Shown here in pieces: positions 33,076 to 42,621 of a stretch of DNA of 45,577 bases. Origin of the DNA: Fragilariopsis cylindrus CCMP1102 (Eukaryota > Bacillariophyta > Bacillariophyceae > Bacillariales > Bacillariaceae); assembly GCA_900095095.1 (NCBI GenBank), contig FMBT01000239.1, forward strand, positions 1-45,577. The letters run 5' to 3'. The notes below the pieces were generated by a model. It was not told the origin of the DNA and did not search any database. It saw only the letters and a program-made list of their open reading frames with translations. A program made the translations under genes and the position numbers. Position 1 is the stretch's first letter; each line of letters opens with the position of its first letter.

Positions 33076-34458
33076 ATGAAGTATTGTTTTGTTAACAATG
33101 GTTGTCCGTCACAATCGGTGTTGCTATGTCTATTCGTTGCTGTATTTGTAGCACGGACTGAAATCGCTCATTCCTTTTCTGTACCGGCACATACACATAC
33201 TCATACTCATAAACATACGAGTAGTACCTATACAAGTACAACAACCAAATACAACGGAATTGGAAGAAATAATGTTGCATTAAAGGTCGCAACTGGGATG
33301 ATTGCTCCTCCTCCTGTCTTGGAGGACGAAACCAAAACTAGTAGTATTAAAACGACAAATGAAAAAAATAACGATCTATTATCGTATGATAAAGAAGGAT
33401 ATCCAAAACTTGGATCGATTATGAAGGCATTACCGGATGAAGTCTTCCAAGTTAGTACAAAAACATCTTTATTTTATTTCGCTATCGATTCTATTGCAGT
33501 TATTGCTAGCATCGGATTGTTACACGGAGTCGTTACATCGAACATATACCACTCTTTAGCATTGTGGCAACAAGCTCTTACTGTGGCACCGTTCCAATTA
33601 TTGGCAGGATTTGCTATGTGGTGCCAGTGGTGCATCGGTCATGATGCAGGACATTCATTAATATCAAAAAAATACAAATGGTTAAATAATTTTGTTGGCG
33701 AAATATCACATTCAATGTTCTGCCTAACACCGTTCGTACCATGGCAAATGTCACATCGAAAACATCATATAAATCATAATCATGTCGAGAAGGATTATAG
33801 TCATCAATGGTTCGTGAGAGAAAACAAAGATGAAATGGTATGGTGGATGAAAGCTAGTCATGCAACAAGAAATATTCAACTTCCTATACTATACTTCGTA
33901 TACCTAATGGTGGGCGTACCAGATGGAGGACATGTTATACCATTTTATGGTCGTCTTTGGGAGGATCAAACACTTAGAACTAAATTCCGTGGACTATTAT
34001 CATCGTGTTTATCAATAGCAACAGCGGGTTCACTTTGGAATTGGATGGGAACAGCTGATTTTAGTGTTGTTTGTATGGTCCCATGGATGGTTATGTCATT
34101 TTGGTTGTTCATGGTAACGTACCTGCAACATCATAGTGAGGAAGGTAAATTATACACAGACAAGACACATACATTCGTAAAGGGTGCATTTGAAACTGTT
34201 GATCGATCGTATGGAAAATGGACGAATAAATTATCACATCATATGATGGATGGACATGTTATGCATCATTTATTTTTTGAAAAGGTACCACATTATCAAT
34301 TAGAAAAGGCAACGAAATCCTTAACGGCAGTATTACAAAAAGAAGATCGAATGGATTTATACAAATCAATTGAAACAAAATCATACACAAAAGAAATTGT
34401 GAAGCAATTCAATGACAACTGGTTCTTTGTGAACGAAAAACAAATTATAAGGGAGTAG
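33076..34458 (+). CDS. Membrane fatty acid desaturase (FAD2/FAD3/FAD6-like), plastid-type leader
   Basis: A single-exon protein of 460 residues from ATG 33076; the frame also has GTG codons just before it. It has the three histidine boxes of the acyl-lipid desaturases that bind the di-iron centre: HDAGH (about 189-193), HRKHH (227-231) and HVMHH (394-398). Typical context surrounds them: TPFVPWQMSHRKHH, VTYLQHHSEEG and FETVDRSYGKW. The hydrophobic segments between the boxes are those of this family. These enzymes insert a double bond at the delta-12 or omega-3 position of glycerolipid acyl chains; the sequence alone does not tell me which. The N-terminus is a signal-like segment (SVLLCLFVAVFVARTEIAHSF) followed by SVPA and a Thr/His-rich stretch, consistent with a diatom plastid leader. 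The THTHTHTHKHT tract comes from a CATACA repeat. Confidence 0.9.
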   Translation: MKYCFVNNGCPSQSVLLCLFVAVFVARTEIAHSFSVPAHTHTHTHKHTSSTYTSTTTKYNGIGRNNVALKVATGMIAPPPVLEDETKTSSIKTTNEKNNDLLSYDKEGYPKLGSIMKALPDEVFQVSTKTSLFYFAIDSIAVIASIGLLHGVVTSNIYHSLALWQQALTVAPFQLLAGFAMWCQWCIGHDAGHSLISKKYKWLNNFVGEISHSMFCLTPFVPWQMSHRKHHINHNHVEKDYSHQWFVRENKDEMVWWMKASHATRNIQLPILYFVYLMVGVPDGGHVIPFYGRLWEDQTLRTKFRGLLSSCLSIATAGSLWNWMGTADFSVVCMVPWMVMSFWLFMVTYLQHHSEEGKLYTDKTHTFVKGAFETVDRSYGKWTNKLSHHMMDGHVMHHLFFEKVPHYQLEKATKSLTAVLQKEDRMDLYKSIETKSYTKEIVKQFNDNWFFVNEKQIIRE

Positions 34459-34569
34459 GTACTGTACTTGTAAAGGTCTCATTATTTTACATATATAATT
34501 ATTTCTTTCTTTAACCGTCAAAGATTACATTTTTATTTGTTTCTGGAGTCTATAAAAGTGCCAGTCGAA

Positions 34570-37500
34570 TCATCCCTTTTCTTCGTCCAATGATGAAGTC
34601 GGTATATCTTCATGATTGGAAGGTAAATCGTCTTGAATCTCCTGCATACTGGTAGGACAAGACTCCTCGATCATCTGTAATCCTACCTTTCCATCACTAT
34701 CACCTTCCCCTTCGCAACTATGTGATTCTTTCATCAAAGACTCATTCTCTTCCAAACGGTTGGCTCTTTCCGATTTGGCACGCTTTAACTGTTTTTTCAA
34801 CAATCTAATCTCCTCGCATAGCTCCTTTTTCGTCTTGGTTGTAATTATTCTTTCAGTCTCTTGACTCTTGTTGTCATTTAAGTTGAATTCAGTCGATCTA
34901 GAACTAGACGAAAAATTTGTGAAGATGACATACGACTTGTACGCCCTGAGGCTCCAGCCCCGTTTGCCTTTTCGATTTGAAGCTTCCGATGATACATATC
35001 TTTGGAACAAACATGAGCAACAGTATAGCACAAACTGCAACAAAAATAATCCCACTTGATACAAAAACCATAGCATTGGGATTATCCATTGCGATAAACA
35101 GGATAGGTCCACCTATGAAGACGACAAGCACTATAGATATTAAAGCCTTGAATATGTATTGAGACTCAGCAAACTCAGTGGCAATATTTCGGGCTCTCCA
35201 ACATTCAAATATCGCGACAATCACGCTCGATAGATTCAAAAGACTGAGTGGTATAAGGTAGTAAAGGGTACCATTCATTGCTGCACAATATCCATGGGTC
35301 TCTTCTGGCTGGCCAAACTCGTCAACTTTAACAACCTCAATCTCATACGTTAAGGGATGTAGTGCCGCCATGAGAGATAGTAATATTATGTTCAAAGATA
35401 CCAGTACGACCACAGGTATGACGTGTCTCGTACGGTCACTCTAATCCTTGAATAGCGGTTGCATTCTGCATTAATAAATTAATACGATGCGTCTTCGAAA
35501 CAATTGAGGAGAAAACAATAGCGAAACCAATAAAAGCTAGCCAAACCGTTGCATTGCATGCGATAGTGCATCCATTTGTGTCGGCAATTTCTTTATCGAA
35601 TTGGAGAGGTATTATGGCGGTTGCCATCAAAAGCAACCTCCACAGATGAGATACAAAAAGAACGGCTGGCTAGCCAGAAAATTCTTGTACTTCGACGGTA
35701 CCATGTCCACAGAGCAAATCCAATAGATAACAGAATTCCACTTGCGCACAATATGCATGCAATAGCCCGTACCCAAGATTGGATTGGATTCGAATCCAAT
35801 GCAGGTGCCGGTATTCCCAGAGATGGTTTGGTTGTGCCATCGTTGAATATGTAGGGTACGATCGGCGTCCAAGTCCCGTTGAAATACTGATCTGTCAATA
35901 CCGAATTGAATTTACCATGATATTCCCAGTTTCTGGATCGATTCGTTCTTCTTCAACAAAGTTTGTTAGAGTGTAGAATGTGCTGGATGGCATTCTGGTT
36001 CCCGTCATCGGATCAAGAATGACATTACCCGATACTCCCTGAAACCCTGGGTAGTTGACGATGTGTTGTACAAATCGTCCCCCGTCAACATCAAATCGTC
36101 CCTCCTAATGGCGTCACACGCGGCCAGTCCAAGGAGAATAGCAGCATCGTAGAAGAACATTGCGTAGTCGAATTGGATTGGATCCAGAAACGACTTACTG
36201 TCGTAGTAAGGAGTCTGGTCAAAATCCGGGATGATCCTACTCAGATAGCGGAAGTCATTGCACTATCCTTCAAGGCACGTATGCTAGATGCGAACGCCGG
36301 ATATTTGCCACCCACCATGGCAGAGGATCTATAGAAGAAAGAATGTTTGAAAAATGATGAGAAACAATCTGATTAAAGTTCAATTCCTTTCTTTGTTCGG
36401 AGATGTAGATTATGTCAAAGAAGATACCAACTACAAACTTAACTCACTTCAACATACCCGTTCCTCTATACGCCAATTGCAAAGAAGAGCCCTTTTCAAA
36501 TTCACGATCATTTAGAACACCAGAAAAGAGATCAGAAAAAAGCCAATTATGTTCTCCGTCTCCTGCTACTCCCATCCGTGATGCTTCCATCATGATTTTG
36601 TCGTAATAGGAAAACAATACGATACAAAAAATGTGATTGTATTTTGATGCTTTTATAAACGCGATTGCACCTCGAATTGTCTCATCGTCAGCGGTCTCAT
36701 CTATTGGAATTTGAACAATTGTCATATTTGGTGCAAGCTTCGTTGCCGCATTTTTTAATGCTCGAACGTACGAGTTACCAAATGAGTCATTGATATTCAT
36801 TACAACCAAATGATCTAGTCCTAATGTCTCGTCGAAGTATTCAATGATTGCCTCTGCAACACCATCATCAGATGGTATCGTCCGAGCGAATTTCGGATAC
36901 TGATCTTTGTCATCTAACGCCGCACTGGTACTAGCACCAGATATTTGAGGAAAACCGTATAGTCCCGTGACGATACTAGATGGACTAGAAACGGCGGATC
37001 GGAACGCTCCCAAAACAGCACTGGGTAATCTCGTGCTATTATCATTATTGACTCTACTATTGATTTGCTTCAGTGTATTCCTGGATTGAATTGTGTGTCT
37101 TGAAAGAAGAAAATTGAAAAAAGGGATTCAGATCGGGGAAAGCAATCAGAAGAAAAGGAAAAAAAGAAAAAATCATTACTGACAAACAATCGAATAATAT
37201 TGTGTGAATAACATATATCATAACATAACATCTATATTATAATAGAAAACCTACCAATATATTTTGTAGTAAAGCGGATACTACATCGTTGGTTCAGTCC
37301 GTCAACTTCTTCGACTAGAGTACCATTTCCCTGATTCAAATGATCAATCGCTAACGCAATTGCGATTGCAGCTTCGTACCCAAACACGAAATAACTGCTG
37401 GGACCACTATCACATCATGAAGCGGCATGAGAGAGATGATATTACATAATGCAATGTTCTTAGTTGTATCGTCTTCCTCATCGTAGTAGTTCTGAACGAC

Positions 37501-37584
37501 ATCGAGTACACTTGCTTTTTCTCGTGGGATGATATCTGTTGTCTCACTCAACTCTTGCCATTTCCTTAACGAAGATAAAACCAT
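34570..37584 (-). CDS. Class C (GABA-B-like) GPCR gene 2, heavily frame-broken
   Basis: A paralogue of the gene at 16.5-19.7 kb: QISGASTSAALDDKDQYPKF matches gene 1's SGSSTGFQLDDHVQYPNF, followed by LGLDHLVVMNINDSFGNSY. Membrane part: SIGFALWTWYRRSTR, SQPFFLYLICGG, VFSSIVSKTHRINLLMQN and EFAESQYIFKALIS. Exons are about 37255-37584, 36448-37098 and 34570-36328, with introns of 156 and 119 nt. The long tail has a coiled-coil-like stretch (ELCEEIRLLKKQLKRAKSE). The frame breaks about ten times, near 37390, 37073, 36258, 36101, 35912, 35679, 35635, 35448, 35425 and 35000. Nine of these are each cured by one added base, most in a short homopolymer, without any stop or missense disruption between them. 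Either the consensus drops bases here or this is a young pseudogene. No signal peptide is visible after ATG 37584. Confidence 0.72.
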
Positions 37585-38124
37585 TGTTGCAAAGTGCTAC
37601 TACTATTAGTTTAATAAGTGTATGGACATAAATAAATAGAGCTATTATGCGACACATTGACGAAAGGAGAGGCTGTGCTCTAGCTAGCTAGCTGCGTGAT
37701 GTACGATCGAAAAACTCCGAGAACAGTATATTGATTCATTGATTCATTGATTCCAATACCGATTGTCGTCTCATTATTTCGCGTACAGTAAAAAAATATT
37801 ACAACTGATTGTACGACGCGTAATTGGTTAATTAACTAATTGCAATAAACAACAACTTGAAAATAGAAGCCCTTTCGTTTTTAGTAAGGAAAAGTACTAA
37901 CTTTTTCAAATCTATTGGCGATAGAAGGGAGCTTGGTAATTAAAAAAATCTCATAAGTAGAAAGTAGAGCGACAATAATTAAACATATCATAGTACAACA
38001 AAAAATATCTACTGTACTATCCTACAGTACAAACTGTACTACCTGTCATTTTATATTCGAATCCGTTGAACAACCAAAGGGGATGAAGCAGAATTTTAAA
38101 TTACAAACATACACGGTATAGAAC
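37585..38124. other. Divergent intergenic region
   Basis: The AT-rich spacer lies between GPCR-like gene 2 and the transporter gene. It contains CTAGCTAGCTAGCTG (about 37680), three ATTGATTC repeats (about 37731-37754) and a cluster of TACTGTA/TACAGTA words (38010-38040). There is no coding region I can support. Confidence 0.45.
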
Positions 38125-40208
38125 ATGTCATATAATGAACGAGAAGAAAAAAAATCATCCAAGAATAGAATTAAATTCGCTCCTCTGGAGATGGAGGACC
38201 GTTTTATTGATGGAGATCATCATGACGAGTTCGACTATACTAAATCAGACGACACAACAAATAACAAGGGCAAGCAACATGATGATATATCCACCACAAC
38301 TGCTAGTACTGCAGCTATGGAAAACGCGGGAACAGGAGGACCATCATCATCAGTAGATCCGCATGCACATGGTCTAGGTGGAGACTTAAAATCTGCTATA
38401 TGGGTATAGTAAAAGGAATGGTAGGACCAGCGATTTTATATTTGCCACACGGATTTGCTCAAGCTGGATGGGTCATTGCTGTACCAATGTTGTTCGCTTC
38501 AACTGCATTGTATTTAGCCAGTAGTGCATCATTGTTGGAATGTTGGAAGGTCGAAACGACAAATAATAAAAGAATGTCGGAACGAGGAGGGACGATAATA
38601 ATAATAATGGAGTAATACTGATACTTCTGGTACAAGTACCATCAGAGGAGGAGAAGAAGAAACAAATAACACAGTAATAGAAATGAAAGAACTTAGGAAG
38701 AGTAATAGCCATAATTTCAGTGGTGAAAAATTCGAGAATGAGTACTCGACGGTGGAGCACTTATCGCTGCCGGTATAAGTAGCACTGCTGCTACCGCTAC
38801 TGCAACTTTCACAACAGCTTCATATCCACATCTTGCATACAAAGCATATGGTCCAAGAGGAGAAACTATAGTAAAGATTGGAATCGCTGCAAGTGAGTAC
38901 AGGACTGTAATCTTTACTGTGCGCTTTTCCTAAAGTATGTGTATGACTGTTCTTTACTTTACTTATACTGGATTGTAATAAACTGAATTGTATAGTTTCA
39001 CTCGAATAAACCGATTATCTCTTCCTATACGCACTAACCAACCACTTTTTTTATTATATTCTGAATCAAATTATGCATTCATTCTCTTCTTTTCCATACA
39101 ACGGCGTAATGAATGACAACGATTTTCAGTGCAGTCAGGAGTTTGCCTAACATACCTCATATTTGTCCCACAAAATATGAAGAGTAGCGTTCGATTCTTA
39201 TTCAATATAGATATATCAACATCCATCTTTTTGTGGGCGATGGTTATCGTTCAAATTCCTTTGAGTTGGATTCGCGATATTCGTCACTTGACAGTTACAA
39301 ACGCCCTTGCCAATGCTCTTATAATGTACGGTCTAATAACATGTTTAGTATTCGCTTTTGGAAATGCTATCGTGCCTTATGAGGAAGTACAACAACAAGA
39401 TGATGAAGGAGAAGATGAAAATGTCTACGAATACACTGACCGAGGCCCATTAGCTTCAATTTTATACAAATTCTTCCACCTAAATCCATTCAACAGTGAT
39501 GGTTGGTTTTTGTTTATTGGAACGAGTGTACTTCTATTCGAAGGTTCCATTACGCTTTTGATTCCACTCCAAGAGGCGGTGGCTGCTCCCCACGATCGCC
39601 AATATTTTCCCCAAATGTACCCGAATGTTATATTGTGTATTATTTGGTTTTATACATTTTTCGGTATATTTTGCTGGATGTCCTTCGGTGATGATGTCCA
39701 CACAGTCATGACAACATCGCTACCAAATACCAATTTAGCTACAACGGTTCAACTGGCCTACAGCGTGGCCGTTATGTTAACCTTTCCCCTCCAAAATTTT
39801 CCCTCCCTGGAGATTGCCTGCACCGCAATTGCGTCGGTCTTACAAAGAGCGTCCACAACAGTTACGGTCCAAAGTAGTAATATGTTCATAATCAGAATAC
39901 TACGAATACTACAACGTCGAGAAGTTTTATCGTCGTTGTTGGTAGTTTTACTGGGACTGGTCGCAATTATAACCATGGAACGCTTAGACAAGGTCGTAAG
40001 TTTGATGGGTGGTTTATTGGGTTGTCCGTTGGCGTTCGTATTTCCGCCCTTGATACACAATAAACTTGCATTAGCGTTACCAGGATCCGGGAATGGTAGT
40101 GGCGGCTATTATTTGACAGACAGACGACGAATGCAGAACAAAATTGTTGCATCTTTGGGATTCGGTGCCATGGTTGTGGCTACTGTTGCTACAATACTGA
40201 AATGGTAG
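38125..40208 (+). CDS. Amino acid transporter, AAAP/AVT family, one intron, frame-broken first exon
   Basis: A membrane permease of the amino acid/auxin permease family, predicted to move amino acids with H+ or Na+. Exon 1 (38125-38892) encodes a hydrophilic N-terminus, then helix 1 IVKGMVGPAILYLPHGFAQAGW and helix 2, a Ser/Asn-rich loop, and YPHLAYKAYGPRGETIVKIG. A 237-nt intron (38893-39129, GTGAGT..TTCAG) follows. Exon 2 (39130-40208) is intact: MQSGVCLTYLIFVPQN, then about eight more helices including GTSVLLFEGSITLLIPLQ and YSVAVMLTFPLQNFPSLE. Exon 1 changes frame four times: GGG 38402-38404 (SAIW/GIVKG), GGG 38589-38591, AA 38614-38615 and about 38744. Each is repaired by one added base. 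An unbroken gene would give roughly 615 residues. A short protein from ATG 38400 is an artefact of the first break. Confidence 0.78.
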
Positions 40209-40433
40209 TTATTATAGTGTGGTAATAAGGCAGTAATGATTTTCTTAATTGTACTAAAACAATACTAACTAAAAATTTGAATAAAAATCTACAACCATTA
40301 TTTATGGTTGATGTATAATATATATCTTATTCGAATTCGAATGAATCGCATTAGCTAGCTATTCTTCTCCGTTAGCTCGTTGACTTTTCGGAATACCATC
40401 GTAATGCTCCTTTTTTATGGGGTACTACATTCC

Positions 40434-42058
40434 CTAAGTTTCCTCCTTCTTTTTCGTTTCAAATGCCGTTCTTGCAATATATACAATTGTACCATCGCGT
40501 CTCTCGATACATGTCCTCTGAAAAAAGGAAAAACAAATTACATCCAAGATCCCCTGTCACCTGGTAAACTAGTACCTTACCATCATCTCCGGCCGTATAG
40601 AAAGTTCCGGCAGGGCCTTTACACAAACTTCGAACGGCACCGTCGTGAACAATCGCGGAAAAGTAACTCAGTTGAATCAGAGGAGAGAATGCATCTTGGA
40701 TTTTTGCTGTCGGTTCGAGATTACGAATGAACATTGTACCAGATTCCAATCCAAGTAACAAACATGGTTTGCCGTTACCATCACCGATCATCGTCATGGT
40801 TACAACTCCTTCTCCGTGATCTTCGCTGGCTACGCATTGACCGGTCACCCCATTCCATGCCTTAACGGTTCCGTCCAATGAACAGCTTAATACAAAATTA
40901 CCGGCGGCGCTCTTAAAGTTGACTAAACCAGTGACGGCGTTGGTATGGCCTGGTCCGTTATTGGTTGGTTGACCACCCGTCGGTGATGACGGTGGTATCG
41001 GTTGTTGTGGACTATTATTTTCGGGTGCCATAGTGATACAATGCTGGCACGGAGCTCCTGGTTGCTTCATATCCCATATCCGTATTGATCCATCCGTGCT
41101 GCACGACCACAGCATTGTATCGACGACGGCTAATCCGGTAATTTCCCTCGCGTGTCCTAAAAGGTTTTGAGTCAATACAAATCCACCCTTGGGATTGGCC
41201 GCTGATGCCGCTTCGAAGGACCATAACTTTATCGAACCGTCTTTCGAACCGCTAAGAATTGTGTTTCCCTCCACCACGAGAAGTTTCTTGACGGCTGTCG
41301 GGTGTGCGTACGGGATTAAATTCTGTTGCATATGAAATTCAAGAGGTGGCTCGTTGGGACTGGCTAAGTTCCAAGCGTGGACCATCCCCACCGTCACTTC
41401 TGGAAGAGATTTAGAGATCCCCTCGAAGCCACAAAACAAAAAGTTAGATGCAACGACAAGCGATTCGACCGCTCCTCCCATTTGGTGTTCGAATTCCTGA
41501 ACGAAGCTATTGGATTGAGTGTTGAAACTCCAAAGTCTCCAGAATCCATCTTTGCCGCCGGTGAATATTTTTACATTGCCACCACTATCCCAAATAGCAA
41601 GCGAGGTTACGGCGTACGTAGAACCTCCTCCATGGCTGTTATTGTTGTTGTTGTAGTTGTTGTACCCATTGCTATTGTTCTGGTTATTGGATTGTGGCGA
41701 AGATGCATTGATCGTTGCGTGCAATTTTATAACATGAGCAAATGGACAACTATTGTTTGAACAATTTAAAGACTGTGTAAAGGGCTTACAGATACTGATT
41801 AAGCCTCTGGGCAATTTCTTATTAGGAGGACCACCATGGTGATTGCCTCCGGATTGATAGGAGGAGCGTCCACCACCACTACGTCCTCGTCCTCTGCTTC
41901 GTCCTCCTCCTCGCCCACCCGACGATCGACCTCCTCCTCCTCCTCCTCCACGACTGTTGTTACTTCTTCCTCCACCCGCCGCCGCCCCACGAACTATTGT
42001 TGCTATTGCTTCTACCTCCGCCTCCGCCGCCGAAGCTATTTCCGCCGAATCCAGACAT
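40434..42058 (-). CDS. CCCH zinc finger, WD40-repeat protein with RGG-rich N-terminus
   Basis: From ATG 42058 (MSGFGGNSFGGGG) the protein has a Gly/Arg region rich in RGG-like repeats. A CCCH finger CKPFTQSLNCSNNSCPFAH (C-x8-C-x4-C-x3-H) follows, then about six WD40 blades, e.g. VTSLAIWDSGGNVKIFTGGK, TILSGSKDGSIKLWSF, MLWSCSTDGSIRIWD, FVLSCSLDGTVKAWN and GTFYTAGDDGKVLVYQ. The order matches plant ZFWD proteins, which are putative RNA-binding regulators. The frame breaks once, at CCC 41975-41977 inside the Gly/Arg region, and one added base repairs it. Without it the CCCH/WD part would have no ATG before the finger. At the 3' end the frame after VYQ looks non-coding. A 43-nt GT-AG intron (40518-40560, very T-rich 3' end) would add a 27-residue tail ending at 40434. 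Otherwise the stop is at 40459. An intron this short is unusual, so the tail is tentative. Confidence 0.78.
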
Positions 42059-42621
42059 GATGACTGTTAATGACAAATGGATGAAGTGTATATTTATGAA
42101 AAAGTGCTAAATTGCTGAAACTACTGTGCTTGGTACCGTTTTTGAATTTGATTATTGTGCTACTTATTGTACGATCATGTTGTTATCGAGCGAAGTAAGT
42201 GCAGCTACTGTAGCTACTGTAGAGCAATAGCTAGACTCGTGTAGCAGCTACGTACTTAGCAGCTACAACAACGTATGGTCATACAGTTAGGCGGCAAAGA
42301 AAAATTAGTGGCAAACGCGATACAGCCAATGCTCAGGGGGATAATTCAAATTTCAGGGTTGAAATATTTTACAATTTCTGCCCCCTTTTACAGGATTAGC
42401 CCAAGAAAAATACAAAATATACAGTGCGGTACTAGTAGTCAAATTGCTTACTGAGAATATATCTAGGAAATGCTCTAGATTACATATTATACATGTGTGT
42501 TTTGAACTGGTATGTGTGCCCAGTGCTCTAGGTCCTATGTGTGTGCGTCTATGTGTGTGTGCGTATGTGTGTGTGTGCGTACATGTGTGTGTGTGTGCAT
42601 TGTTATCGACACTTATAATTG
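42059..42621. other. Intergenic between two co-oriented genes
   Basis: It contains a doubled GCTACTGTA word (42205-42222), more AGCAGCTAC copies nearby, and a (GT)n microsatellite (42536-42601). No gene is supported. It holds the promoter of the CCCH/WD40 gene and the 3' end of the histidine kinase gene. Confidence 0.5.
42536..42601. repeat. (GT)n microsatellite
   Basis: An interrupted GT dinucleotide run with GCG, CTA and ACA interruptions. Open frames through it (Cys/Val or His/Thr repeats) are artefacts. Confidence 0.85.

Noticed and set aside
38400..38615. Short separate gene starting at ATG 38400
   Set aside because: It is the middle of the transporter (GIVKGMVGPAILYLPHG) exposed by a one-base break in GGG.
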